Assembly (NCBI GenBank): GCA_015832175.1
Contig: WJXW01000005.1
Location: forward strand, 868,001-932,000
Direction: 5' to 3'
Length of the DNA stretch: 64,000 nucleotides
Source of the DNA: Paraphaeosphaeria minitans
Taxonomy: Eukaryota; Ascomycota; Dothideomycetes; Pleosporales; Didymosphaeriaceae
In this document: one piece after another, positions 53,609 to 64,000 of the stretch
Layout of the letters: every line of letters starts with the position of its first letter
How positions within the stretch are numbered: the stretch's first letter is position 1
The notes under the pieces: generated by a model
Seen by the model: the letters and a program-made list of their open reading frames with translations, nothing else
The model's database searches: none
What the model was told of the DNA's origin: nothing
Translations under genes and position numbers: made by a program

Positions 53609-54486
53609 ATGGCAGAATACAGCAACCCGTGAGTCCTTCCCAGCCCTTCCGAATCCCATATATGCTCAATCCTTGCCAGCCAACACCGGACCCATGCCCA
53701 TCTATCCGATCGCACGCTCGCCCTCAGCACCAAAATATGCCGCCACCTACCCCGCGAGACCCGGAACCAGATCTACTCGCACCTCGGCCTGGAACAAGAG
53801 ACCAAACGATCCAGAGCCATCGACCACTTCACAGGCCCCCGATTCTGCGCCCAGTTCTCCCGCGAATGCCTCGTCTGGTACTTCGAAAACGTCCCGCCGA
53901 TGCTCTACCACCCCTTCGCCACGGCCGACGTCGAGTACTTCACGCGGTCATGCACCGGCGTCAAGAAGATCCCAGGCTTGACCGTCGTCGTCGAGGGTAC
54001 GCGTACCGAGCACGAGCTGGGGCTTCTCACCGAGGCCATCGATCGGCTCAAGGCCGGGGGTTGCTTCGATGCCATCGACCGGGCGTTCAAGGTCTGTATA
54101 TATATCGACATGGCACTCAACCCGTGCTGGCGCAGCGCGAACATGGAAATCGAGACCGCGGTCAGGACCGTGCAGCCCGTCCTGCAATTCTTCAAGGAGC
54201 GCACCTCCGGGAACGTCCGGTGCTTTGCGCGGCTCATGAATGTAGAGGAGAGAGAAGCGCGTGAAGATGGGCTGGACGTCACGGAGCACATGGAGAAGTC
54301 CATGGATGAGATTTTGGACTGCTTGGGTCTCTTTCAGTATGTGGGGGTTGATATAGCGTTCTCGGAGTATGTGGAGACTAGAAGCAATCCATGTGCGCTG
54401 CGAATGTGAGACTGACATGGTGTAGGGAGCAGAGGAAGGCGACAGAGGCAGCTGAGAGAAGGAAGAAATTGCTCGAGGCGATTTGA
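53609..54486 (+). CDS. 2EXR / F-box-like fungal protein (255 aa)
   Basis: Three exons, 53609-53628, 53680-54366 and 54426-54486. Introns are 51 nt (GTGAGT...GCCAG) and 59 nt (GTATGT...GACTGACA...GTAG). The first exon codes only six residues plus two bases. Near the N-terminus is ICRHLPRETRNQIYSHLGL, the LPxExRNxIYxxL signature of fungal 2EXR/F-box-like proteins, followed by FSRECLVWYFEN. The C-terminal exon adds a charged helix (EEQRKATEAAERRKKLLEAI). Such genes are numerous and mostly of unknown role. A second one begins at 63158. Confidence 0.8.
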
Positions 54487-54835
54487 AGGGCTGTGTGTTC
54501 GACTGAGCTATTCATGTGGAGAGAACGGTGTGCAGGAGCGGGTTGAATGAAGGTACGGAGATGGATTGCTGCGAATGGAGTTTTGATGGGATTTGGTTGG
54601 GTTTCATGTTCATAGCAGCAGCAGCAAACGTCGCTGAGTTGCATACTTGATCCCCTGATACCAACCATTGTGTCGCTTCAATGATTCCACCATGGATCTC
54701 ATGGGTGATGGACTCAGGGGTCCTATGAAGGCGACCACAACATCGTGTGATTGGCACATAGGATCGCAACAATGTAGGTATATCCCTGCGGGCACGTTTC
54801 ACTAGTGCGACGATCTTGGGCACCTCTTTATACCA
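54487..54835. other. Convergent intergenic region
   Basis: 3' flanks of the 2EXR-like and USB1 genes; nothing else is seen. Confidence 0.6.
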
Positions 54836-55923
54836 TCATCCAAGGCCCAGCAGACCACGTCGTTTGCCAAGGCTTGCCTTTCTGGGATCCAGTTCTATGT
54901 TTACAACATTGTTCCCGACCTTGGCCTTCACTGCTTCAAAAGGCGTTTGCGGTGATTCAATGAACCTGTACACATCTACATCCTGTGCAAGGGTGATCCA
55001 TTCAGGGTCAGGCTCGGACAGGTTCCAAGCAATGCTGACGTGGTAGTTCTGGGTACGGTCAATTGTGGACTTGGCCTTTTCTGTCGTGTTCTCATCCTGA
55101 ACGCTTTTCGTCCTCTTATTTGCGATATCGATGGTATCGTTGTCCTCCATTGGCCCATCGCCTTTCCCTCCGACGTAGAGCGGCGGGTGACCACACTGCT
55201 CGGCTGCGTCATTGCAGGCATGGAGAAGCCTGTTTAGCTCGTCCTGGGCCGGCTTCTCGATACCCAAGATAAGGAACCAGCGACTGCGGTCGTAGTTGGG
55301 CACCCATTTCAAACATGTAAAACGGGCATCAAACGGCCGCACAGCTGCTCTGTGAAGAGACTTGTCCAGGGTTTCCAGAAATCGATCGCGGTCATCAGTT
55401 TTGATCTGCAGTGTTCGCGACAATGAGACATGAAGAGGGATTGGCGTGCCTAGGTCGGACAGAAGCGAGGGGTGGATCTCTGGGACGGACAGCGGCTTCT
55501 TCATGCGGCCATTTGCACCTTTTATTGCTTTTCGAACATGGTCAATGAGGCTGTCCAGCCTGTGGAATTCGGCCTGCGACGGCAACCCTCGACCACGTTA
55601 GCCTGCTTGTTCCTCGCTGACGGACGAGACAAACAAAGGAACGGGGATGGCTTACACTCGAGATAGACGTGGCTAGGCCAGTTCCCTTGGACATGCGGGA
55701 CCGCGCGTTTGCGCCCACCGTGCAGGCTGGGGTCGTCAGTGGTGCTCACACGAGTATTTGTGGAGTAGAGGTCGTGGAAGGTAGGCGGAAGCGGCGGCAG
55801 GCTGGTGCTGGCTTGGGCCGAGGCGCTACGTTTGCGCTTGAGGGCAGTATTGCTGGGTATTCTGGCATCGGCATCTGCATCATCGGACTCGGAGTCTGAA
55901 TACTGCACCAGGGCCAGGGACAT
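54836..55923 (-). CDS. USB1: U6 snRNA phosphodiesterase USB1
   Basis: Two exons, 55923-55656 and 55587-54836, over a 68 nt intron (GTAAGC...GGCTAACG...TCGAG), give 339 aa. The join restores [11 protein letters not shown] + [11 protein letters not shown], the typical USB1 entry; the nearer CAG acceptor at 55577 would break the frame. USB1 trims the oligo-U tail of U6 snRNA and leaves a protected 3' end. The two catalytic H-x-S motifs of 2H phosphodiesterases are present: LHVSLSRT and YHVSIAW. The N-terminus is disordered and basic (ALKRKRSAS). A fungal insert with acidic and Lys-rich text lies before the second motif. It is divergent from PAL1. Confidence 0.93.
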
Positions 55924-56507
55924 GGTCGGCCTGGGTTGTATTGGGCTGCAAGTTTGCCAGGGCCTGACGACCCGCCGTGAGAGAGTGAGAGTGACGACGT
56001 TGGATGGAAGACAGCCTGGGCGCGCTAGTCGGCCCGTGCTTGCTGGTAGGTAACGGTTTTAGTTCTAGTTCTTCTATGACGTAGCCGCGAATTGGTCGAC
56101 AGTTCGATTGTTCGATTGCTTGATTGCCCGATGGCTTGATTGCTCGATGGCTTGATTGCTCGATGGCTTGATTGCTCGATGGCTTGATTGCTCGATGGCT
56201 TGATTGCTCCCGAGTCTCCATCGGTTGCGTCGTCCGTTCGTCGTGCGATCACGGCGCAGGGCAGTCTAGGAGCAACTCGCTGCGACTAATGCGGAAAGAA
56301 TGACGGTGTTGCGTATGTCGTTCCTGCCCAGTCACCCGCAGCTGCTGTGCCCAGCCGCAACCATCATTACAAAAGCGTCCGCCGCCACCTGCTCACATCG
56401 CCTCTTCATTGTCTGATTGTCACGCGCTGCACCACAAACCAGCTACCTATTGCAATAGCTATCAACCCTCACCCTGCACAGACTCGATCGACTGTTCCAC
56501 ACTAACA
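55924..56507. promoter_or_regulatory. Divergent region USB1 / PAL1 with minisatellite
   Basis: 584 bp between start codons. It holds the 16 bp tandem repeat at 56113-56208. No TATA box is evident for either gene. Confidence 0.55.
56113..56208. repeat. 16 bp tandem repeat, six copies
   Basis: Five identical units of CGATGGCTTGATTGCT from 56129 to 56208, preceded by one variant unit at 56113-56128. Confidence 0.92.
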
Positions 56508-57793
56508 ATGGGGAGCGACAAAGGTTTCGTCGAGGTAAGCCGTCCCTTGCTCGCCTACCATGCCTCTCTTGACTGACATGCGAAACACAGGCGCACCATT
56601 CGCTCATCGACCCTCTCATTGAACCAGATCCAAGTGACGATACGGGCCTGAACAGCCATTTTACCTCGACTTTTGCTCCTCGTCCGGCCCTCCACACGCC
56701 GCCGGATTCCGCCGGCTCCCAGGAGTTCCCATCCGCGATCATCCGCGACCACAACACTGGGGGCAGTGTCAACGCTAACCCCTTCGTCCGTTCGCAGAAC
56801 ACTGGAAATTCCGTTGAGACCAATCCCTACCGGCGCTCCCGAGCTTCTTCTGCCTCCCAGGGCCCAGCACCCCATCATGGAGAGACCACGCCGAGGAGAT
56901 CCTCCAAGTTCGAATACCCTTCGCCTCCCCATTCAGCCAGCCCTCGCCGTGAGCACTTCAGCAGGGACCACCGCAAAGAAGCTTTCGGATCCATGAGCGA
57001 AGGACGTCCCAGGCGATCTAGCCAGCCAAGCGGCGTCCACCCGACCAAGGGCGGCGGTCTCACACGTGGTGGCTCTCTGCGGGAGCGGTACCCTGGCGAC
57101 CCAAGCACCAGGCCCCTGGATACCATCCGCAAGGAAAGCAAGAACGCGCACCGTGCTCCTCACCTTCGAAAGAAGAACTTCACCGGCGCTGACATCATCG
57201 ATCGTCTCGACAAGACGACCATTGGAGGTGCCGCCTACCACCACGAAGGTCCGTACGATGCGACCAACCTCTCGCGCAACCTGGACTTCAAGCACAGCCC
57301 TGTTGCAGCCGTCGCAGAGTCGAACGCGGAAGCGTTGAGGGCTACACCCAAAGAGAACATTATCGACTCGGTGCAAAAGCATCGCCCATTGGAGGGCGTT
57401 GCCATTGTCCCTCCAGGCATGCCCGACCGCATGGGCCGGACTTACGACTACAAGGAAGGCGCTGACCTTATGCGGGAGCCTGGAGCCGACTACAAGCGCT
57501 GGGCTGGTGTAACATACCACCCGGACGATCTCAAAGGCAAGGGCGAGCCTTCGTACACCATCGAAAAGGCGCTCAAGGACCACAAGGCGTACGGCGACAC
57601 CGGCTCTGAAATGCAGTCACACCGCCGTAACGTGAGCATGGGCTCCACCGACGTCCGTGGCCACCTCCCCGCTGAGTCCCTCGACGCCGGCACTTCTAGC
57701 GGAATCGGCCGCAGCAACACCACGGGGAAGAGCGTGGGCTCCGCGCTCAAAAAGCGCTTCGGCAGCATACGCCGCAAGAAGGTCGAGGGTTAG
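56508..57793 (+). CDS. PAL1: Pal1 family cell-morphology / endocytic protein
   Basis: Two exons, 56508-56534 and 56591-57793, over a 56 nt intron (GTAAGC...CACAG), give 409 aa. The first exon codes MGSDKGFVE. The N-terminal ~150 residues are disordered; NPFVRS and NPYRRS resemble NPF-type EH-domain ligands. The Pal1 core lies from ~200: GADIIDRLDKT, HEGPYDATNLSRN, SPVAAVAESNAEALRATPKENIIDSVQKHRPLEGVAIVPPG, then YDYKEGADLMRE. The C-terminus is basic (KKRFGSIRRKK). Yeast and fission-yeast relatives act at cortical sites in endocytosis and cell shape. Confidence 0.93.
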
Positions 57794-58356
57794 GAACTTC
57801 GCACCCCGCGAACGTCGCGCTTCAGAAGTAAAAGCATCGCATACTTTCCGCATACAGACACGAGTCGCAAGGTTTACTGGATTTGAGTTCCTGGGCATGA
57901 GCATGGACATGGGCGCACAGGCGCCGAGTGTACGAATATCGGAGAGAGGTAACGACCACCCGGGCGGGTGGTCCTTTGTTGGTGGCAATGGTATTGTAGG
58001 ATATTGATGAACGAGTATGAGTGGTACAGATTGGCATGAATATGAGCCGCTCAAGGAGCGAAGCAACATCGTATACTCAAAGGATTGGTTGAAACGTGCA
58101 CCCGCAATGATCCTCTGATGGCTAGTGATACTGCTTTCCAAGGTGTTCGTTGTTACGAAACCAATGCCACGTGCACATGGTGTAGCTCAAGACAACTCGA
58201 CCCGGAATAGACCTACGAACACACCCTGTAATAGTTGCCCACGAATGCACTTGCCTGCTTCCCCCCACTCAAACCACCAGTGCCTGTGCAAAATCCCAAG
58301 ACGCGCCGACACAAAACACAATTTCAGACATCACGTCATTTACGCACCCAGATCGA

Positions 58357-58402
<46 letters not shown>

Positions 58403-58699
58403 AAGCGTATCTTGAGCCTGTACCATCTACGCTCACGGGAACCGAGTAGCAAGACCGATGCTCCAGGTTTTGCCCATCCCAAGCCCATCCCGACATGAAC
58501 AGAGAGAGAGAGAGAGAGGGAGAGAGAAGTAAAAAAAAACGGTATACACAAGAAAAGCGTAGCCAACCGCGGAATAACAAATGCTGCCTGGAGTGCGCCG
58601 TGATTGTCCTGTACACACGGTAGATGCCAAGATCTCAAGGTTTGGAAAGAGAGAGAGGGTACATTGAGGGAGAGAGAGAGAGAGGGAGGGAGCGATGGT
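57794..58699. other. Convergent intergenic region with microsatellites
   Basis: 906 bp between the 3' ends of PAL1 and PEX13. It contains a TCG/CGT triplet array and two GA-repeat tracts (about 58500-58520 and 58670-58690). ORFs here are repeat-driven. Confidence 0.6.
58356..58401. repeat. CGT triplet microsatellite, about 15 units
   Basis: An uninterrupted TCG/CGT run follows GATCGATC. It is non-coding here, unlike the related GAT/GAC run in the methyltransferase gene. Confidence 0.93.
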
Positions 58700-60107
58700 T
58701 CACGAGTAGAAGGCGCCCTTCTGGAAACTCTCGACGCCCATGTCACCGGCCTTGCCCTCGACCTTGGGCATCGGCACAACGCTCTTCTGCGCCAGGCTCG
58801 CGGCGCTGCTCGTCATGGTCTGCGCCCTGCTGCCGGGCTGGCTGCCCGCGGTAATCTGTGCGGGCTGCCGCCGCTGGATCGTCTCGAGGTATACGCCGGG
58901 GAGGTATCCCATGCGGCCGTCGCGGCTCCGGCAGCGCCACCACTCCGAGGCGTTGCCCATGGGGTCGCTCTTGGACAGCACGGCGACCATGTCGCCCTTT
59001 TTGACCGTCAGGTCGAGCCCCGGCTGCGCGTTCATCGAGGCATCGGGCGCAAAGTCGTACAGCACGCGGCAGAACTCGAGCTTGTTTGGGTCGAGGGGCT
59101 CGCCGGCGGCCAGGGGGTCCGCGGCCATGAGGCGCTTCTGTTCCTCCTCTTGGTTGCGGGCGAGTGTGCGGATGAGCTTGCCCATGAGGTAGGGCAGGCC
59201 GAAGACGGCGAGCATGAACACGATGAAGGGCTTTTTGGAGGGCTTGGCGGGGAGCGGAGAGCCGTCTGGGGCGCGACCGGAGAAGGCGGCGAAGGAGGCG
59301 GGGGTCAGGTCTGTGGAGGAGGCGGGGAGCGGGCGGCCCGTGAGCTTTGCGATGGCGGTGCGGATCCAGCGCATGATGGTGAAGATGCCGAGGACGGAGC
59401 CGAGGGTCTGGCGGAGGTTGCCGAATTGCTCGGCGACGGAGACCATTGCTGGGGCGGTGTTAGTTGTTTGTGATTCCTATAGAACGGCGGAAAAGTGGGA
59501 ATGACGTACCGAAGAACGAAGAGTGCGTCGCCATGTACGTGCTCTCGAGCATCTGCGCGAAGCCGCCGAACGCACCGACGATGCCTTCTATCAGCTGGAA
59601 GGTCGTCTGTGTGCTCTGGCCGAAGGACTGCGTAAGGCTCATGTTGTTGGGGTCGCCGGGCATGCCCATGCCGCCGTACATGCCTCCCATGCCTCCCATG
59701 CCCATGCCCATGCCCATGCCGCCCATGCCTCCGTACATGCCGCCCATCCCACCGCCGTACATGGATCCGTAAGATCCCATCCGATTGTATGGCGAAGAGT
59801 AGCCGCCCATCCCCCCCATGGTGCCTCCGTAGGGTGATCCGTATCTGTTTGCATTCATGGTCGAGTAGTTGGATGCGTTGCGGTTCGCAACCGTGCTGAG
59901 CGAGCTAGGAACGTCGGGGAGTGGTGGCGGATTTGATGATGCTATTGATGCTGTCGCAGTCGGGGCTGCTGCTGTGTTAATTCCTGGCAAGCCTGACATG
60001 GTCAGTGTCTGCGAGTGGGTGACGACTGCGGACCTGTACTCACCAACCGAGGCACTGGTTGCGCCTCCGCTTACTTCCCAAGGCTTGGGCGGCGATGGCG
60101 ATGCCAT
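58700..60107 (-). CDS. PEX13: Peroxin 13, peroxisomal import docking protein
   Basis: Three exons, 60107-60044, 59992-59510 and 59448-58700, give 431 aa. Intron 1 (51 nt, GTGAGT...CACTGACC...GTCAG) is a stop-free multiple of three; intron 2 is 61 nt (GTACGT...CCCAG). The protein starts SPSPPKPWEV, as fungal PEX13 proteins do. A Gly/Met/Tyr-rich stretch (MGGMYGGMGGMGMGMG...) occupies ~95-150. Membrane segments follow (FQLIEGIVGAFGGFAQML; KPFIVFMLAVFGLPYLMG). The C-terminal SH3 domain runs from CRVLYDFAPD through LDLTVKKGDMVAVLSK and WWRCRSRDGRMGYLPGVYLE. It docks PEX5/PEX14 receptor complexes at the peroxisome membrane. Confidence 0.94.
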
Positions 60108-61434
60108 TCTCAGGACGTATCGTCGCTCAGCACGCTTTGATCAGGCGTAGGTAGACTACAGGCTGCTGAGTCGGGCGCAGGGCGATGCAAAGGTTTAGGT
60201 CGGACCGACGTCAAGAGACTGACGCTGGGCTGGGCCGGGCACGCGTCCGATGGTCGCTTGCGGGGCTCGCTTGTTCGCTACAACGAGATGGCGCGGGTCC
60301 GCAGGTGTGCAGCAGGCGCCTCAGAGACAGTCGCACACGGCGAGTCTAACTCAACAGTAAATGTAGGTAGGGATGACGGTGGGGTTGCGGAGGCGCCAAA
60401 GAACGGGCGTGAACTGTCGCGCTGGTGGTGCTGGTGCTGAGGATGAGGCTCGTGCTCGTGCTGAGCGGACAGCAAAACATCCTCGGCTCGTTTTCTTTGG
60501 CTCTGCGAGGCAATCACAAGCCTCGATCCGAGTCAGCGCCGGACCTTCTCCGCCAACCTGTGGCTCTTTTCGCCACTAGCCATGCGCGAAGTCTGACGGG
60601 AAACTCTTTCCGCCTGCCCTTGATAACCTCATGGTCGCCGTTCTGGTGGAGCAGCAGTCTAACATCGTGGCCAGTGACATCTTGGCCAGTAACATCTTGA
60701 GTAGCAACGTCTTAAGCAGCAACATCTTAAGCAGCAACATCTTAAGCAGCAACATCTTAAGCAGCAACATCTTAAGCAGCAACACTTTAAGCAGTAACAT
60801 CTTAAGCAGCAACATCTTAAGCAGCATCATCTTCCACCAGTCGACCCGAATAGCCAACGTGCCAATCTAGGAATTAACATACTCATTGAGTCGTCCCACT
60901 TTGCCTCCTTGCTACCTAACTACGTTGCTAATGTATGGGATCACGTGCCTAACTATCTTGACTATCCGCCACTAAACTTCATGTGGACATCACAAGGCGA
61001 ATACAGGAAAGCCCACCGACGTGCGATGTATACCGAAATGCTCAAACAGAAAAATTACCAACAATCTGTTACATTGTACCTATGCAGTCTCATACTCTCA
61101 CAATCAAAGCTCATCAACTTCACATGTATTGTAGTTCACTAGGTAAACCTAAATTCCATATCAATTTTACTAAGGTACTGCTGGCCAATGGTACCCGCCC
61201 GGATACTAATGTGTCAACCGGATTTTGCAACAATTGAGCATGTTGACCTGTTAAACATCCACGAGGCTGCAAAACAAATAATACATGTTCAGCCGCCGTA
61301 TTGCAAGGCAAGCCACTTAGGTACGACCAGAACCCTGCCGCACCACTTCGGCGCAGCTACGAACCGCAAAGTTCGCACTCTGTTGACACCAGGTACACAC
61401 TTTGAAATATCCAGGCAGAACTCGTCTTGCGAAA
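60108..61434. other. Intergenic region with minisatellite
   Basis: Promoters of PEX13 and of the secreted-protein gene. The 15 bp array keeps frames open on both strands for about 80-90 codons, but neither frame looks like a gene. From about 60860 to 61400 the DNA is A+T-richer with no feature. Confidence 0.6.
60661..60825. repeat. 15 bp tandem repeat, eleven copies
   Basis: Eleven consecutive units of AACATCTTAAGCAGC from 60661 to 60825. The first three are the most divergent. The unit length, a multiple of three, leaves several frames open across the whole block. Confidence 0.93.
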
Positions 61435-62427
61435 ATGCGCTCGACCTTTGCTCTCTTCGCGAGTTCATTCGCTCCAGCCCTAGCCAGTCCCTTGATCTGC
61501 CGCTCGCAAACCCAACCGAATCCCATCACCAAGGACTACCCCAAGGACGTGACTGGCGTCATCAACGGTACGACCGCTATCGTGCCGATACCTTACGCCG
61601 TCGCAAGAAGCATCGTTCCGTCCAAGTATCCCATCCTAACAGTCGCATACAAGCAAATCTTCCCAGTCCTAGGCGATGACCTGTATCCCGCCGTCCTCGA
61701 AGCAGTCCAGGACCACGACATCGGTCTGCCGCCGTTCAAAATCCCAGATTTCACGGCAAGTCTCGTCGACTCATAAACTCGAATCCAAGCGTCAATTCTT
61801 GCAACTAAGTCCCAACGCAGCGCGTAGCACTAAAGTTTCCCTTCGTAGACCGTCTCAACGACGGAGCCTCCGCGTTCAAATACACGCCGCCACAGCTCGT
61901 CAGCGCTGAAAATTTGATCGCTTTTCTGGGCTCGACGATATACGGCGACACGGTGGCGGGGTCGTTCGAGCCTTCCTGCGATGCGTATGCGAGTAATGGG
62001 CCGAACGAGACGTACATGCGCGCGTATGCCCTCGTCGAATTCTTGTTGCCCAATGCTAGGCCCGTCGCTGATATGTCATTTCGCACGGCGGCGCGTATCC
62101 CGTATACCATCGATACGTAGGCATGCCCTTCATTTTCCATCCATCCATCGGAATCTTCGCTGACTTGCTAGTTTCGTGAATGTCCTGAATCAGCCGCTGT
62201 TCGGAGATGGTATCCCTTTGTGTGATAATTACATCACGTTGTTCAATACTACCGTGACCACGGGAGAGTATGCGCCTGTTCCGGTGGAGGGTACGCTTGC
62301 GGTTCGTCCACCACTGTACCCCAATGACGAGATGTTCGAGTATGTGTATGGGTTCCAGATGGCCAATGCGTTTGTGGAGCGGAATGGGGTGGTTTGTGGA
62401 AGCTTGAAAGGATACTCTGGGCGCTGA
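61435..62427 (+). CDS. Secreted protein, possibly acetoacetate-decarboxylase-like (290 aa)
   Basis: Three exons, 61435-61755, 61821-62116 and 62172-62427. The start is the ATG before a signal peptide (MRSTFALFASSFAPALAS). Intron 1 (65 nt) appears to use a GC donor (ACG|GCAAGT) and a CGCAG acceptor; the nearby GT donor one base on breaks the frame. Intron 2 is 55 nt (GTAGGC...CTGACTTGCTAG). The protein has VINGTTAIVPIPYAVARSIVPSKYP, a phrase resembling fungal extracellular proteins with an acetoacetate-decarboxylase-like fold, and several N-glycosylation sequons. No catalytic Lys can be assigned, so the fold and activity are tentative. Confidence 0.72.
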
Positions 62428-63157
62428 TGTTGTCAGATGTTGGTGCGGTTGGTGCATAAGTAGAGGCAAAATCGCTCCCTCTCATACATTAAAGGCTCAA
62501 ATGCCTGCGTTGTTTTGTATCCACCAGATCCAACATGAGCTATACGCTATATATTGCAAGAAGTGGGTGTAATCCTTTGTTGTACGCGCAATTGGGTGGA
62601 AGCTCAAGCAGGTAAGTCAGCACAGCGGTCGCTATCACCGACAGTCCAACGAGGGGTTCGATGACTATCAACTCGTGTTTCTCATGAGCTTCGCAGTGAA
62701 TCTTTATAAAGCTGAATGGGAATAGAACGCGGGATTGGTGGACAACTTAAATTGACCCTATTGATGGGTGAATGAAGGGTTAGAGACCAATATCTGTGGA
62801 TCTCAGTGGAACGCCAACGAGCACCAAACGCGCCGCCAGAGCGTAAGCTTTCGATAAGATTTTGTTCAGCTGTGGGTGAGTTCACGGGCATGGTTAATGG
62901 CACGCGCAACGGTGCCTGCGATGTTATGAGGGGCACTCTTGACGTGGTGAGTCTAGCAGCTGCTTGAGCCACGAGGTAGTGAGAATTTCAATTCATCTTG
63001 CATGGCCCAGCTCAAGCCTTCACCTTGCGTAAGCCGCGCACGCAAACGGGCCACGTTCCACGTTCTTTAGGCGCCAGAGCACAAACAGTCGCTCACTTCT
63101 TGCTTATAGTTCCGACACTCACCCAAGGAACATACGCCTCAACACCACCGCCCTAGC
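62428..63157. other. Intergenic region
   Basis: 730 bp with no supported gene or repeat; the promoter of the next gene lies at its right end. Confidence 0.55.
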
Positions 63158-64000
63158 ATGTCGACCGGGAGCCAATACCCCGAGAAACATTCGAATCGAA
63201 ACATCTTGCAACCTGCGTAAGTCTTCTAGCGATGTACGCACAAGTCGATAGGTCTAACCGCCTGAATGAAGCCCGGCACCCCAAGAATCTTCGCCGCTCC
63301 TGAAGCTTCCGGGGGAGCTCCGAAATCGAATCTACGAACTCGTATTCAGCGACCGCTATCACGTACCCCTAACCCCGACCAATTGGCCGAAGGTGCCAGG
63401 CAGCCATGTCCAACCTACAAAGTTTTCCAACCGAAACGCTGGCCACGGTCTAGCCCTGCTCCAAACCTGCCGCGCCGTGTACAAAGAGGCCCATCACCTG
63501 CCATTCACGCGCGGGACGCTCATCGTCGGCGATCCGACGGCGCACGACAACTGGGATTTCATGGATTTCCAGTACGCACCATGCGACCCTCGCGTCTACC
63601 TGCCTCTGCACGCCGAGCAGCTCATCGCAAATCTCGAGGTCCACTTCACCTGGGATATGATGTGGCAAATGCTGGTTTGCCCGGAGGATTTCTGGAATGT
63701 TGAAAACGATGACACGGATGCAGTCGAGTGCTGGCTGGCGCAGCCGACGTTGAAGTCGCTCAAGACATTGCATGTTCTTCTGCACATCTATCCTGATTCA
63801 CTGGAGCCCGAAGGTTCTCAAGAACGCTCCCCGGAAGCGAACTGGGGGTTCATCCAAGAGTCCATTGCGAAATCTAACAGTCAGGTTTGGGATTGGGCTG
63901 AGATGGTGGCGAACACTGCACGCATGCATGACCGGGAGGTGGGAATTACGGTTGATTTCGGGGCCGACTTCGCGCCAGGTTTCTTAATAGTGTGGCTATG
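63158..64000 (+). CDS. 2EXR / F-box-like protein, cut by the window edge
   Basis: Exon 1 is 63158-63216, then a 55 nt intron (GTAAGT...GTCTAACC...GAAG), and exon 2 runs from 63272 through the end of the window with no stop. The join gives ILQPA + PAPQESSPLLKLPGELRNRIYELVFSD, which contains the LPxExRNxIYxLV signature. LALLQTCRAVYKEAHHLPF follows, as in many members of this fungal family. At least 262 residues are visible; the C-terminus is missing. It is similar in type, not closely in sequence, to the gene at 53609. Function is unknown. Confidence 0.8.

Noticed and set aside
60576..60857. Met-Leu-Leu-Leu-Lys repeat ORF on the minus strand
   Set aside because: It arises from the 15 bp array; the opposite strand is equally open.

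Overview
The window is a stretch of a filamentous ascomycete chromosome (Pezizomycotina; a Dothideomycete is my best guess, an inference from gene content only). Most genes are broken by 45-80 nt introns with GT(A/G)NGT donors, CTRAC-like branch sites and YAG acceptors. The gene set is typical of such fungi: a cutinase-like esterase, a LaeA-like methyltransferase, a HET-domain gene, a Pal1 gene, large C2H2 regulators and short proteins with the LPxExRNxIY motif. I found no tRNA, rRNA, CRISPR array or intact transposon. Most genes were assembled exon by exon from the sequence; junctions were kept only where the frame closes and, where known, family motifs are restored.

Layout. 0.6-7.4 kb: secreted cutinase/acetylxylan esterase-like enzyme, a methyltransferase and an FAD monooxygenase in divergent orientation, then a small secreted precursor made of Q-F/W-G-G repeats separated by Lys-Arg sites. 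7.4-13.3 kb: gene-poor, with one small zinc-finger-like ORF. 13.3-27.7 kb, all on the minus strand: a Q-rich/RS-rich Cys-cluster protein, STT3 (oligosaccharyltransferase catalytic subunit), and two large C2H2 proteins of 943 and 1300 codons. 27.7-29.8 kb: repeat-rich intergenic DNA. 29.8-40.4 kb: a damaged APH/choline-kinase-like gene, two uncharacterised ORFs, the head-to-head pair SPC2/EMC3, and a third C2H2 protein. 42.4-46.5 kb: a HET-domain gene with two homopolymer frame breaks, divergent from a Nudix hydrolase. 47-51.7 kb: secreted RNase T2, a NAPE-PLD-type metallo-beta-lactamase and an uncharacterised ORF. 51.6-53.6 kb: decayed coding-like DNA. 53.6-64 kb: a 2EXR/F-box-like protein, USB1, PAL1, PEX13, a secreted protein, and a second 2EXR-like gene cut by the window edge.

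How genes relate. STT3, SPC2 and EMC3 all act on nascent proteins at the ER membrane, and the last two share a 241 bp promoter region. The methyltransferase/monooxygenase pair looks like a small tailoring-enzyme module. The strongest candidate for something undescribed is the Kex2-type repeat precursor at 6878-7393, predicted to release about eight short peptides that mostly begin with Gln-Phe/Trp-Gly-Gly; no partner enzyme is visible nearby. Intergenic DNA is rich in TAGG/CCTA tetranucleotide arrays, often in inverted arrangement, and in 9-48 bp minisatellites, one of them inside an intron.
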